Source: Rhynchospora pubera (lineage: Eukaryota; Streptophyta; Magnoliopsida; Poales; Cyperaceae). From it: DNA of 64,000 nt. Shown here piece after piece: positions 11,519 through 23,489 of the stretch; position 1 is the first letter of the stretch, and every line of letters begins with the position of its first letter. The translations under genes were made by a program, and so were the position numbers. The stretch spans positions 280,073,229 through 280,137,228 of the forward strand of contig CM051459.1 of the NCBI GenBank assembly GCA_028095005.1, given 5' to 3'. The notes beneath the pieces are model-generated. The model ran no database searches and had not been told where the DNA came from. It saw nothing but the letters and a program-made list of their open reading frames with translations.

Positions 11519-12571
11519 TTTTTTTCCTAAATATACACAAAAACCAGACGTTGATCGTCTATCATCTACATTTCCAGCCCAATCGGAATCGCTGTATGCA
11601 TGTATGACATTTGAGGACTGTGAGTGAATGAGGATGCCATGTTGGACAGTCCCACAAAGGTATCTCATTATTCTCTTGGTTGCCACCCAATGGTTTTGTG
11701 TCGGGTTGTGCATGAACTGTGAAAGCTTGTTCACAGGGAAGGAAATGTCAGGACGAGTCAAGGTGGCATACTGCAGGGCCCCGATGACACTTCTGTAGAG
11801 ATGAGGGTCATCAAATAGTTTCCCATCGTCTTTTGATAGTGAAATACCAGTAGCCATAGGTGTAAGTACTGGTTTGGAGTTGAGCATGTTGAGTCGGGTT
11901 AAGAGATCAACTATGTACTTGGATTGTGTAAGTTGCAGACCCTGGTTTGTAAAACTGGCCTCAATTCCCAGAAAAAAATGTAGTTTGCCCAGGTCCTTGA
12001 TTGCAAATCGTGCACTTAATTGAGAGATGCAATCATCAATTTGGGACGAGTCATCTCCAGTGACAATTATGTCATCGACATAGACCAGGACAAAGAGTTT
12101 GTGGTTATTTCTATTTGAGATGAAAAGAGAAGGATCATAACTTGAGGGTTTGAATTGTAACTCTTGAAGAGCACCACTCAGTTTTTGAAACCAAGGACGT
12201 GGTGCCTGTTTCAGTCCATAGAGGGATTTATGAAGAAGACAAATGTGATTGGGAAAATTTTTATCTACAAAGCCTTGAGGCTGGGCCATGAAAACAGTCT
12301 CAGTTAAATCGCCATGCAAGAAGGCGTTATGCACATCCAACTGTTTGATTCCCCAATTGTATGACATTGCCAAAGAGAGGATAACCCTGATGGTGGTTGG
12401 ACGAATGACAGGGCTATAAGTGTCGAGAAAATCAATACCTTGTTCCTGATGAAAACCATTTGCCACAAGTCGAGCTTTGAAACGATCCACTGATCCATCA
12501 GGCTTCCTTTTTATTTTGTAAACCCACTTAGAAGCAAGCACTCGCTGATCGGCAGGAGGTGGGACCAAGGA
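11459..12571 (-). pseudogene. pol: Copia pol: reverse transcriptase segment
   Basis: A 369-codon open segment with the Copia reverse transcriptase signature: WVYKIKRKPDG near the start, FLHGDL, KSLYGLKQAPR, and the catalytic YVDDII (within VLVYVDDIIVTGDD). After the polymerase come the connection and early RNase H motifs (GALQYATLTRPDISF, SDWAG, STSGFCVYLG). The frame shifts at the T7 run 11519-11525 and the remaining RNase H continues in another frame at 11484-11128. Confidence 0.85.
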
Positions 12572-14450
12572 TCATGTCTTGTTTGAGGCTAGAGCATGGA
12601 GTTCAGCTGCCATGGCTGCCCGCCACTTCTCTGAATTGTTGGCTTGAGTAAAAGTGTGTGGTTCAGAGTCGAGTTCAGCTAGGTGAGCAACAAAGTCGGA
12701 GAAAACCCTAGTTTTTCTCATATTGTCACGTGTCCTAGTTGTCATCGAATGAGATGGTTGCGCAGGAGTTGCATCTACTGGAGATTGATCAATTGAAGTA
12801 GAAGAAGAATGGTGCTCAGGGATTGTATGAAGAGGAGGTGGATCTATTGTCGGAGACGGAGAAGAGTGCGCAGGGGTTCTTTGCATAGGAGTTGGATCGA
12901 ATGGCAAAGAAGGAGATAGACCAGTACTCGGCAGTTGAGGAATGGGCTGATCCTCGTGCGCAGTGGGCTGATGAAGCCCATTTTGTTGTTGGGCCTGATA
13001 GTTTGGAGAATTAATTGGCAGAGGCAACACTTGTGAAGCCGAGGTTGTTTCATTTGAATTTTGCAGACATGTTTTTGTATTTTGGAATGGAAATTCTGTC
13101 TCATCAAATACAACATTCCTTGAAACAAAAATTTTGTTAGTCTCTATATGCAAACAACGGTATCCTTTTTGTGATGAAGAATAGCCAAGAAAAACACAAG
13201 GCAAAGACCTTAATTCCAATTTATGAGAATTATAAGGTCGAGTTAGAGGAAAACATAGACAACCAAGAATTTTGAGAAGCGAATAATCTGTAGTTTTATT
13301 GAAAAGAGTAGTAAATGGAATTATTTTATTGGATGGAAGTCTATTTATTAGGAAGACAATACTTGAGAAAACCTCATCCCAATACTTGATTGGAATTGAA
13401 GCATGAGACATGGTAGCAAGAGAGAGTTCAATGATATGTCTATGCTTTCTTTCGGCATGGCCATTTTGTTGTGGAGTATATGGACAAGTTGTTTGATGAA
13501 CTATTTGTGGAAAGAGTTTGGTTAGAGGCTTATATTCCGCTCCACCATCCGTTCTAAGAGTTTTGATTGTGGTATTTAGAAGATTCTCCACTTGAGCTTT
13601 GAAGTTAGAGAAAACTTGAGAGACTTCACTCTTTTGTTTCATAAAATAAATCCAAGTGAAATGAGAAAAGTCATCAACAAAAGAAATGTAATATTTATAT
13701 CCTTGTGAAGATACAATTGGAGATGGTCCCCAAACATCGGAATGTACAAGTTGCAAAGGGAAAGAAGAAATACTAATAGAAGAATGAAATGGTAGAACAT
13801 GTGCTTTAGCTTGAGTACAATCATGACACAAAGCAAGTTTATCACTAGTACAAGACAATTTATTTGTATTGATAACTTCTAAAGTAATGGCATTGGAAGG
13901 GTGTCCTAGCCTTGCATGCCAAATACTTGAAGAAACACGGTTGGAAAGGAAAGCTTTTGAGGGAGATGTGAGGTTGAGAATGAAGAGACCATTGGAGCTA
14001 TGCACTTGAAGTGGATGAGTCTTGGTGTGGAGGTCCTTAATGACACAATGAGAGGAATTGAAATTAATTTCAAGAGAAGGATTATCATGAAGCAATTTAG
14101 AGAGGCTAATAAGATTAGAAGTAAAATTGGGAACATGAAGCACATCACAAAGAGTAATAGTATGATTTGCAATAGAGAAAGATTTTGAACCAACATGTTG
14201 TATAGAGAGACCATTACCATTGCCAATTTGTAGGTTGTCAACTCCATCATAGCTCAAGAAGGATGACAAGTTGTTGAGATCACATGTGACATGGTTGTTT
14301 GCACCCGAATCAAGTATCCATTGAGTATTAACGGCTGGATTTAGCTGGGTCTGTGCAGAATACGCCTGAAATCTTGGATTTGGTTTCCACAAGGGATCTG
14401 AATCATAGCGTTTGTAGCAAAGATTGGCAGTGTGACCAAATTTTTTGACA
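12572..14450 (-). pseudogene. pol: Copia pol: protease and integrase segment
   Basis: From the downstream half of the CCHC knuckle (FGHTANLC) the frame runs through an aspartic protease active site WILDSGA (about 14320-14300), a GAG-pre-integrase HARLGHPS motif with HxxxH/CxxC-type metal ligands, and the integrase core with its acidic triad in HSDVWGP, VDDFSHF and TDGGAEY contexts, then a serine/proline-rich linker. It ends at TGA (12574-12572) just before the reverse transcriptase, at a position where the family normally has a tryptophan codon, so a single G-to-A change is the likely cause. Confidence 0.85.
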
Positions 14451-14567
14451 AATCTGGCACGTAGGCTTTTCAATTGGGCTGCTATTCTGTAACAGAGGCC
14501 CATTAGTCGCGTGAGGCGCATCAGGTCTGAAGGGGGCACGCGGAGCAGTAGCGGGTCGGGTTACAAA

Positions 14568-15317
14568 CTATTGCGAATTTGGATGCGGAGCTCTGCCTCG
14601 GCCATGGCTACCACGACCAGCGTAGAAAGCTGCCGGAGTCATGGAATGAGTCGTGAGCAAAGCTTCGTGCCCGATCAAAAGAGCGCGGAGGTCAGAGAAA
14701 GAGAAGGGAGAGTGAAGACTAGCGGCATTTACAGCTGCTACGACAGGGAGAAACTCCGATCCAAGGCCATTGATGGCCGCCATTACCAACTCATCATCAG
14801 GGTAAGGAGCTCCGACTGATGCCAACTCATCAGCTACACGCCTGAGGGCTTGAAGATACTCAGAGCAAGAAAGCGCACCTTTATTGGCTGATTGAATCTG
14901 GCGCTTCAGGTCCATGACTCTGGATCGAGAGGTAGAAGACAGCAGCTTCTGCAGTTGACGCCATAGTTCCATCGTCGTTGCACAGGATACCACTTGGGCT
15001 TGAATCGGCTCTGTCAAGGATGATCGCAACCAGCCGAGCAAAAGTTGATCTTGACGATGCCACGTGACGAACTCTTGATTGACTCTGATCTGGCCATTGC
15101 TGTCCAGCAAGGTAGGGTCTGGTGGAGTTGATTCGATGTGCTTGGCTAGATCATAGCCGTGAAGTATCAGAAGAATCTGGGATCTCCATGAAAGGTAATT
15201 TGTGGTTGTCAATTTATTAGAAATAGGAAGATTGATCAGAATAATCTGTTGAGAAGAGGAAGAAGAGGGGATATCAGAAGTAGGAGGAGGAGAAGGGATA
15301 TGTGTCGGTGTTGCCAT
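14568..15317 (-). pseudogene. gag: Copia gag (capsid part), truncated by a stop
   Basis: The probable start is the ATG at 15317, about 35 bases past the primer-binding site; the frame is open farther into the LTR but the leader favours this Met. The encoded product begins MATPTHIPSPPPT and has the gag-polypeptide features of plant Copia elements: an early NYLSWRSQ segment and, in mid-protein, MDLKRQIQSANKG and EYLQALRRVADEL. The reading frame meets a TAG at 14570-14568 before the zinc knuckle. The zinc-knuckle residues begin in this same frame farther on and continue in another frame after the T6 run at 14441-14446. A truncated Gag without its nucleic-acid-binding knuckle would be produced. 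Confidence 0.85.
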
Positions 15318-15350
15318 GGAAGAAGAAGGATCGATAATGGCGTTAGCCAA

Positions 15351-15365
15351 TTGGCTCTGATACCA
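15351..15365 (-). other. Primer-binding site (initiator Met tRNA)
   Basis: TGGTATCAGAGCCAA on the minus strand, directly next to the 5' LTR. It matches the 3' end complement of plant initiator tRNA-Met used to prime Copia minus-strand DNA synthesis. Confidence 0.9.
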
Positions 15366-15618
15366 TGAAATTTGTATAAAAGAGACATAGAATTGAAAGT
15401 AGCTCTTTATTGATACAATCTTGAATCTTGCCCCCAATTACATCCCCTATCTCTCTATATATAGCTGCTGCTATACCAGAATCTCTGTTATTCAACTAAC
15501 CACCCTCTGTAACTAACCATCCATTAACTATCTACTAATTACAAATCAAAACAGCTTTAACAATTGCTCTCCTAGGATCTTCTGTGACACAATTATAGCA
15601 GAATCTTCTGTCTTGACA
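15366..15618 (-). repeat. 5' LTR of the Copia element
   Basis: 253 bp, TG...CA on both strands. It carries a CTATATATAG TATA-like box near 15455-15464. It differs from the other LTR by T/C and C/A within the TATA-proximal segment and by one G/A near the end, about 1.2 percent. Confidence 0.95.
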
Positions 15619-15623
15619 ATGCA

Positions 15624-16735
15624 TTTAATTCTTAACTTGATCTTATGCAGTACTTTTTCACATAAGCTAATTGGTGTACTGTACAGATTGGACCGTGTTA
15701 GCGGACCGAACCCTATCATTAATAATTTAATACGTCACGGCGTGCATACCATAATAAATCGAATGTTTTAAACTCTAAAATTGTATTATTTTAATACGTC
15801 ACATAATGTATCATGAGGCATGACGTGCATATTATTTAGAAGAAAAATAAAGTAAAATTACGATGTGCATATTGTTTAGAAGAAAAATAAAGTAAAATGA
15901 TAAGATGATAAATCTCATCTCTTCCGAAAACTTATTCTACACTTTACTTCACAACTAACATTTTATCTCCACACTTTATTTCACGACTAAAGCATACCTT
16001 AAAGGTTGCAAAAAGATAATTCACCAATATTATTTTTTAAAAAAAAATATCACCAACGAAAAATATTTTTTTTTAAAAAAATACGACGTTCTCAAAGTTT
16101 CACGTATTTTATCGTGATATTTGTGTTCACTGGTAAAACTGACTCAGAGTACTTGACCATGATCAAAGAAATGCGTATCTTTTTCATTTATTAATAGTAG
16201 TTTCTTTTTTTAGCAGTAATGCGTATATTTTCTTTCTTTTTAGCATATCTTTTTTTCTTCGTGAGCATAAATGCAACTTCAAAAAAAGAAAAGCATTAAT
16301 AAGTTGCTTCATTTAACTCGACCTGCAGTTTAAACTGCATTTCAGAGGGTAATGCCACCTCAGGTGCAGAACACCGTTTTCTTAATCTCACCGCAGATTC
16401 GGTGACCTCGATTGGTAAGACATCGATAAAGATAAATAAACTTGGATCATTCCGTACATGTTATACTTTTAAAAATATAACTCGTTTTCTGGCGGCTCCG
16501 GTAGAAAACAAGTAGTACGAGCATGAACCTGGTGCAAGCAAGTATATCCGACACCCTCCGATACTACGTTCAGAACAGGAGTTTGTCTGTGCACAGGTCC
16601 TCTCCATTCACCTGACGAAGTGTAAGAATTGAACGGTCCAGATTTAAAAGCAGAAATCCACGCGGCCCAATGCCCGAATCGTATGGCATCGTACCGAGTA
16701 CCAACGCGATTTCGATCATCCAACGATCCAGTATT
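15624..16735. other. Intergenic; short tandem repeat, otherwise nothing recognised
   Basis: AT-rich. A unit of about 38 bp containing TTTAGAAGAAAAATAAAG occurs twice (about 15835-15872 and 15872-15899). The segment from about 16600 onward is less AT-rich and belongs to the promoter of the ACR-type gene. Confidence 0.5.
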
Positions 16736-16739
16736 CGCA

Positions 16740-16800
16740 CACGTGGTGCAAAAGGGTAAGCCCAACCGAATGACGTGGCATATAAAGCGTGGGCCCCACG
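16740..16800 (+). promoter_or_regulatory. Promoter elements of the ACR gene: G-box, ACGT box, TATA-like, TGGGCC
   Basis: A G-box CACGTG (16740-16745), a second bZIP-type core TGACGTGGC (16771-16779), an adjacent TATATAAAG-like TATAAAG (16781-16787), and TGGGCCCCAC (16790-16799, a site II/TCP-like motif) lie within 60 bp. The placement, about 330 bp upstream of the start codon with a GA-rich leader between, fits a core promoter. Function is inferred from motif and position only. Confidence 0.5.
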
Positions 16801-17120
16801 ATACCTCCTGGTCCTGGAGATTATTGTAATTTGTAAAGACACTGCACACCAACACCAACGCCACCCACAGTTCCACAAATAGCGAGAGCACAGAAAAAGC
16901 AGAAACCAGGGAAGAAAATAAAATAGGGGAGAGAAGAGGAAGAGGAGAGAACCAAAGAGAAGAGAAGGGAGGTGAAGCTTTTAGACAATAAATAAATAAA
17001 TAAGGTTGAGAAAGAAGGGAGGTGAAGATAGTGAATCTGGGGCAAATCGGAGAATTGGGGTTGGGGGTGGGGGTGGGTGTGGAGAGAGCAGGGCCGAGAT
17101 TGGAAGGGTGGGGGATGGTG

Positions 17121-19935
17121 ATGGGAGCAGGAGGAATAGGGTTGGAGGATGCCGTGCTCATACAGGCGGCGAAGCGACCCGGGGAAACCAGCATCATCAC
17201 TGTCAATTGCCCTGATAAGACCGGCCTCGGCTGCGACATCTGCCGGACCATTCTCGAATTCGGCCTTTGCATCTCCAGAGGAGGTGTTTTTATTTTCAAT
17301 TCAGTCCTTCCTTGTATATTTCTTTTGTTTTTTGGTTGGAGATCTTACAAGAGATTTCTGATTATTAAGATTACAGTAAGGATCTCTTCTTGGTTATTAT
17401 CATCTCAGGTTTAATTTACTGAGATTGGACAATTGCTGATGTGATTTCTATGTTCTAAATTCGAATCTTAATTTATAATTTTTCTTGAAATTTTATTTTA
17501 TAAGTTTTCATTTTACATCTTGGAATAACTTTATTTTATAATTTTTCTTGTGATTTTATACTATAAGGTTTCATTTCTAAATTCGAATTTTTAATTATAA
17601 TGATTCAGGCTTGGATTACTTTTTCTATTTAATTTTATTTATTAAACAAACAGTACAGTTTAAATGGAAAAGGGAAACAACATGCCTGTTAGTGATTAAT
17701 ACTGTAGTTTTTTGTATGGGCGAAATCTGTAGTACTCAGCACTGATTCTGCTGTACCTATGGCAGATGTATCAACTGATGGGCAGTGGTGTTACTTGGTG
17801 TATTGGGTTATTCCTTGCCCCAATTCCATAAGCATCCAGTGGACAAACCTGAAGAACCGGCTATTATCTCTGTGCCCAACTTTTGCTATTCCGTTCTATC
17901 CCGAACTAACCCGGCCTACTGTTCCTCAATTCTATCTTCTCAAGCTTTTCTCTGTAGATCGAAAAGGATTGCTTCATGGTATTATTCTGCTTTTACCCTT
18001 TTTAAATTGTTCATGGCATTAAGTATGTGACAATTTTCAAGACATGAATTTTCGTTTTCGGATGTAGATGTAACTCAGGTTCTATCTGAGCTGGAATTGC
18101 TAATTCACAGGGTGAAGGTTTCTACTACGCCAGACGACCGAGTAGTCGACCTCTTCTTCATTACCGATGGCTTGTAAGTTCCATAAATCTTATGTTAATA
18201 TATGCCATGTTACATGAATTCAATGCTTCATAAGTGATAACTTTAATTTACTTTCTTTTGTTTAATAACAGGGAACAATTGCACACTAAAAAAAGGCAGG
18301 ACGAGACTTGCAAGAAAATAGTGGATGCTCTGGGCTCAAGTGTCAGTTGTGAAATAATGTTAGCAGAGGAGTTCAGGCAGGGTTTCTCTTCTCTCCCCTC
18401 AGAAGTGGCCGAGCAATTGTTTAAACCTGAGTTGTCAGAATCTGAGCTTTGTTTTCTATCACTTAGCTCTGACATGAAAAAACTGAAGAAGGCTAATGTT
18501 AGCTTCGATAATTCTCTGAGCCCCGGACACACTCTACTTCAGATAAATTGTGTCGATCAGAAGGGGCTCTTGTATGATATTTTGAGAACTACAAAGGACT
18601 GCAATATCCAGGTAATCTTTTCTTTTTTCCTTTTACTTTCACAAAATTCAAAATGAGAATTACTATTCTTGGACTATGTATTAAGTAACACTGCTTTGGA
18701 AATTTTGCAAATTCAAAAGCTTTGCAATTCTTTTTTGGAAACTATTATATATACCTTTATGTTTCTGACTTGAAAAAAGTTTTTTTTTTTTTGGATAAAA
18801 CTAGATAGTGACTGACTTGAAAAAAGTTGACACTTCGTATGAAGGATAGAGTTCACTTGCTGATTTCACACACTTTTCTTAATTAAAAGGAAAAAAACTG
18901 AAATTACAAGTAATTGCAACTAGGGAAGTTGGGAAACATAGTCTATGAACCTAAAAATGTCTGGTAACCACTGTTGTTCCGCAGACGATGTATGCGAACC
19001 CATACATATTATGGTACTGGTGCTTCGCACACACTATCTGCAAGTCAAAAATTTCTACACCCTTTTTATGTGATCTTCCTATTCCTAAAAACATGGCATT
19101 CAGGGTTTATACGTTGCTGTTTTTCTTTTTAAATGGAAAAAGTGAATCTCCTAGCATAGTTAATAGAAGAAAATATGAGTTACATTCTGAATCAAAGTTT
19201 ATACTTGTGTAGATATTTTCCTATTAGCACCAAAATCATTTCAATTGCAATACTGTTATAACTGCTGACATTATCCTTCGTGTTTCAAATAGATAACCTA
19301 TGGAAGATTCATGACGAACATGAAAGGATTCAGAGACATCGACCTCTTCATTCAACAGTTAGATGGGAAGAAGGTCGTAGATACAGAAAAGCAAGAATTT
19401 CTTGCCTCTCGGTTAAAATCAGAGATGCTGCATCCATTAAGGGTCATGATTGTCGGTCGTGGGCCAGACACTGAACTGCTTGTCGCTAACCCAGTAGAGC
19501 TTAGTGGGAAGGGACGGCCGCGTGTATTTTATGATGTTACACTTGCCTTAAAGATGCTTGGGATTTGCATATTCTCGGTAATCTTTACTTGTGTTACTCC
19601 ATAAACTTCAGCACTTCAAAATGCTTTCATAGTCAAGTACCATCAAATTGAACTTCAACTCTTCAGCACTTGAAATACTTTTCATATAACTCCAACACTT
19701 GTCATATTCTTCTTTTCATTTGTGTTGTGATCAACAATTGAAGTTGAAGTAATTTGCTAAATTCTGAATTTATTTGGTTATGTAGGCTGAGATTGGACGA
19801 CAGACAGCATCAGAGAGGCAATGGGAGGTCTACAGATTTCTGTTAGATGAGAGCCGAGAGTTTCCTCTGTCAAATTGCAAAGCCAACAGAAATCAGGTTG
19901 TGGATAGAGTGAGGAGATCTCTAATGGGTTGGTGA
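17121..19935 (+). CDS. ACR9/10: ACT domain-containing protein, ACR9/ACR10 type
   Basis: Six exons: 17121-17283, 17766-17978, 18068-18173, 18272-18611, 19293-19577, 19786-19935. All introns are GT-AG, and the join is an uninterrupted 418-residue frame, close to the roughly 410 residues of Arabidopsis ACR9/ACR10. Four ACT domains are visible: ACT1 from about residue 24 (TVNCPDKTGLGCDIC, then STDGQWCYLVYWVIP), ACT2 (LFSVDRKGLLHDVTQVL, DLFFITDGL), ACT3 (LLQINCVDQKGLLYDIL, DIDLFIQQ) and ACT4 (DVTLALKMLGICIFS, YRFLLDESREFPL). ACR proteins are plant GlnD-related regulators thought to bind amino acids; no catalytic domain is present. The start at 17121 was chosen by similarity to the family N-terminus (MG..., DAVLIQ); two in-frame ATGs upstream (17022, 17115) are possible. 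ACR9 and ACR10 could not be told apart. Confidence 0.92.
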
Positions 19936-20644
19936 TCTATCCCTCTCTCTCCATCTCAGAAGCTTCTAATTGCATATTTAGCTTGCTTTCTATGTACAGA
20001 GCTTTTAGTTGCCAGATAGGTTATAATATTAAATGTTAATTATGGCAAAATGTTATGTTATCTTAGCTTATAAGTTTGGTGAACAATCTCTCTCTCTCTC
20101 TCTCTAGCTCTTTATTAGGAATTAACTTTGCAATGTATCCAAAAGTGGATATTCATTCCTAGTTGTACTTAGGTTCGTCACTCTCTCTCTCTCTCTCTAG
20201 CTCTTTATTAGGAATTAACTTTGCAATGCATCCAAAAGTGGATATTCATTCTCTAGTAATACTTAGGTTCTGAAGATGATTCTCTTTGAGTCTGCAACTG
20301 AAATATTCATTCGATGATGCACGGTGCATTTTACTTTTTATTCTTTTCTAGTAATTTCACAAAAGTAAGAAACATATGGGTCATACATACTAGCTTAGCG
20401 CCAAAAATTTTGCATAAGCAAGACAGGTCCTAACGTCCAGTGATACATATTTCGTTTTGTATTCAGTCAGAATTATATAAAGAATTTTTCTAGTTAATGT
20501 AATTGATGTAATATGAGCTTCCATCTAATAGTCATGGTAAGCCCATTTTCTGAACTATTTTCTATAAAAAGGGAGGCATTGATTAATTTTAGTAGAGTAC
20601 TCCCACAAATTTTCGGAAATGTTTCACCGAAAAGAAATTTTCGA
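19936..20644. other. Intergenic/3' region of the ACR gene
   Basis: The 3' UTR presumably ends within the first few hundred bases. No further gene. It contains the tandem duplication at 20088-20270 and otherwise AT-rich sequence. Confidence 0.5.
20088..20270. repeat. Tandem duplication, about 88-bp unit with (CT)n
   Basis: A (CT)n tract followed by AGCTCTTTATTAGGAATTAA and AAAAGTGGATATTCATTC occurs at about 20088-20160 and again at about 20177-20252, with one or two differences plus length variation in the (CT) run. Both copies are followed by a related ACTTAGGTTC. The high identity indicates a recent duplication. Confidence 0.85.
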
Positions 20645-20793
20645 GGGTGTGTTTGGATCGTTGGAAGAAAGAAGAGGAAGAAGGAAGAAGAAAAAAAAAA
20701 TATATAAACAATCCAAACTCTTTACAAAGTTACACACTTCCCAATACTTCTTTTCACTTCTTCCCTTCTTCCCACACCTATCCAAACACACCC
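20645..20793. mobile_element. MITE, GGGTGTGTTTGGAT termini
   Basis: About 149 bp with inverted ends (GGGTGTGTTTGGATCG... and ...TATCCAAACACACCC). The interior shares ATAAACAATCCAAACTC and AAAGTTACACACTTCCCAAT with the copies at 21184, 35350, 41976 and 56572 (some inverted), so it belongs to the same broad family. Confidence 0.7.
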
Positions 20794-21059
20794 AAAAGGT
20801 GTCAAAATGTACTTCATAAACACCTCAGCACTTGAACGGAATTTGAACTTTTATGGCCAAGATGGCAGGTGCTGGCGTGCTGCCAATTTAGGGGCTTTCT
20901 TTTGCCTATTATAGATTTTATTTAACTGAATTGGTTGGTGCCGTACGTGGCACTCTCTGCACCGTTGTTGCGTCTGTTGTTTAAAGTTTAAACTTTAGAG
21001 AGCCAGTCCACTTGTTTTTAAAGAAAACACGAAACTGTACAGATTGTTATGTGACTATA

Positions 21060-21180
21060 CTACGTTGGAAGAATGATATAAATAGTAATTTAGAAAAGTG
21101 GTTTAAGAGTGCGGAATAGTAATTTAGAAAAGTGGTTTAAGAATGATATAAATAGTAATTTAGTAATTGAAGAACCTAGT
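21060..21180. repeat. Short tandem repeats of GAATGATATAAATAGTAATT
   Basis: The string AGTAATTTAGAAAAGTGG and its neighbour GTTTAAGA(A/G)TG repeat two to three times within about 110 bp directly upstream of the MITE. This is local duplication with no evident function. Confidence 0.7.
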
Positions 21181-21183
21181 TAA

Positions 21184-21349
21184 GGGGCGTTTGGATCGCT
21201 TAGGAATTTGAAGAATTTGGGAAATTTCTATTTCTAGGCATAAATTTATTGAGAAGTGTGTAACTCTGTGAAGAGTTTGGATTGTTTATAATAAATTTAT
21301 GTCTAGGAATATGAAATTCCCCAAATTCCGGTGGGATCCAAACAGCCCC
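21184..21349. mobile_element. MITE, GGGGCGTTTGGATCGCTTAG termini
   Basis: 166 bp with ends GGGGCGTTTGGATC and GATCCAAACAGCCCC and the internal palindromic segments ATAAATTTAT seen in the other family copies. A target-site duplication could not be assigned. Confidence 0.75.
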
Positions 21350-23489
21350 AAGCTACTAATTATTTTATTCACTCAAGTGGAGTGCTCCATTTTATATAAA
21401 TTCGATGAAGTGCAACTAAAGCATGCATCAGATAACATCTCTTTCACAACCTAATGGCCATTGCCAAGGTCAATATCAGAAAAAGTAAAAATATATATAT
21501 AAAAAAAATAAAATAAAACAAAATTGATGGGTCAATTGATGCTTCGTCACTAGCGAACTACTATGAAATAAAAATATGAATAATATTACTATAGTTTTGT
21601 ATAAACTATTAAGCAATGAATATTCTGGAGGGACCATTGATCAAGGTGTGAAATTGTTGAGCAGTCACAGACTCACAGATGCAATTGGAATCTTGGTGTG
21701 GCGCACTACGTGGCAACTCTTAATTAGTTGTTGCTTTGTGAGTGGTACCTCACTATTACTCAACTAGAAGAATTTTATTTCTTAATATTTGTTTTTTTGT
21801 GTTTGTGGTCAACACATGGTTCCTGGTTTCTTGATTCCAGCTCATGATCTGTAATGTTATTGGATAGCATATATCTTTTTTCTTATTTGAAAATAAGCGT
21901 ATCATCTTAATTCTTAGGCAAACGTGATACCACTGGTCCACTACCAGTGAAGCACTACCTCCCTCAGTTCCCCATTCTGCGTATGTGAGATCCAGCAAAG
22001 TTAAAAATCAATTAAGAAACCTCTCCTTCCTCATTCCGATCCTTCTGATCGGTTGGTACAGCAAGGGGGGTTGATGACTTTTTCGAAGTACACGATTCTA
22101 GATGGAAGTATTGATGAAACGAACAGTTAAATTTATCAGAATATATAAAATCAAAAAAGGACAAACAGTTTTGATCTAGTGAATGCATCTTTAGTAAAGG
22201 GTTATAGGTTCGAAATTCCACAATGAATTAATTCTTTATATAGATATTTAATTTAAAAATAAATTAAAAATGTGACCCAATTTAACATAAGAATGAAAAG
22301 ATAATTCAATCTTAAAATCATGTTGTCTATTCGAAAAGATACAATTGTTATGATAAAATTAAGTAATTTTCATTGAAAATGTTATATGCCATATGTCAGC
22401 AACAGGAAAAATTGAATTCCAAAACGACAAAGATAATGATTAAAATAGTTAAGGCATGCAATGAAATTTGTGGATAGGAACGTTGTCGTTGGCATTAAAT
22501 TATTTTCGAAGTAACCCAAGGCTCATTTAAATCTAGTCAGATCTACGTTTGTTGCTTCTCAACATAGGTATATCTTGTCGGAATCCGAGTCTCACTTAGG
22601 GTTTAGTTCTCCTTTTTTATAGAACTCGGTCGAAATCGGAGTTTGAATCTGACATCTGGGTAGTCTGCAGACGCTAATCGGATTTTTAACTCAATCCTCT
22701 AATTGTATCTTCAACTAAATCACAGACTTCACCGGCTAGTCGCTATCTGGTTTATCCAAAAAAATAATAATAATAATAATAAATCACAGGCTCTTGTTTT
22801 TCATATTATTTTCTTATTTATTTAAAAGAAAACGCAACAACTTTCGATTTCGAAACGAAAAATGCTTCGGCGCCTGGTGGCTGCGTTCATACTTTAGTAC
22901 TCGTACACGAGAGTTTATTATAAATTAGTTTAATACATCTAACTCTTTTCTGTTAAACAGTTTGATTTTTCATCTAAAATCAACATCTAGACCACAGATA
23001 AGATCAGATCAGATTACATAAATCAATGATATATAGTTTATGCAAAAATTATTTACGCCGATTGAATAAGTAAATCAATGGATGTTTTTATAAGTATTAG
23101 GGATCATATTATACATTAATTAAATTCATTTATATTCCAAATTATTTTGACGTGGACAGTTGAAATCTATTATATTTACTTATTTAGAGAAAAAAGAGAG
23201 AGCTAGGATATAATGTATGAGCCGTCCGATTAAAAAAAATAAATAAATCGGTTAAATAAAAAGATATATATGAGTGATATATATATCTATAAACTTCGTA
23301 GATTTAATTTAACTATAAGTGACCAGTTTTATTAATTTCAGGTCGGCACTTTTTATGATGCTTCAATAAAAAAAATGATACGCAGCTATGTTGGAGCCGA
23401 GCCGCCACACATGCAGAACATTAGGATATGGATGGAATGCTTAAACTCCACCGTTAGGAAATGTTGCTGGTCTTCACTAAACAAGCGTG
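21350..23489. other. Intergenic, nothing recognised
   Basis: AT-rich DNA. No ORF with domain content, no RNA gene and no defined transposon boundaries were found. Confidence 0.5.

Larger units (their letters stand above)
10867..15618 (-). mobile_element. Structurally complete Ty1/copia retrotransposon, coding-defective
   Basis: A 4752-bp element read on the minus strand. The two 253-bp LTRs (15366-15618 upstream; 10867-11119 downstream) differ at only three positions by eye, and the target-site duplication ATGCA is perfect (10862-10866 and 15619-15623). Just inside the 5' LTR is the initiator-Met tRNA primer-binding site TGGTATCAGAGCCAA (15365-15351). A purine-rich GAGAGGGGCG precedes the 3' LTR. 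The gene order is gag, protease, integrase, reverse transcriptase, RNase H, which is the Copia order. The reading frame is broken at four places: stop at 14570-14568, frameshift at the T6 run 14441-14446, stop at 12574-12572 and frameshift at the T7 run 11519-11525. It therefore cannot supply its own proteins, although the LTRs and priming sites look intact. Confidence 0.95.

Noticed and set aside
14437..14570. Programmed frameshift between Copia gag and pol
   Set aside because: A stop codon upstream in the gag frame and the separate homopolymer shift inside the zinc knuckle make ordinary mutation (or sequencing error) more likely; plant Copia elements normally have a single open frame.
16469..17299. 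276-codon minus-strand open frame overlapping the ACR promoter and first exon
   Set aside because: It is antisense to the conserved first ACT domain, has no recognisable domain, and is open because the GA/CT-rich leader lacks stops in that frame.
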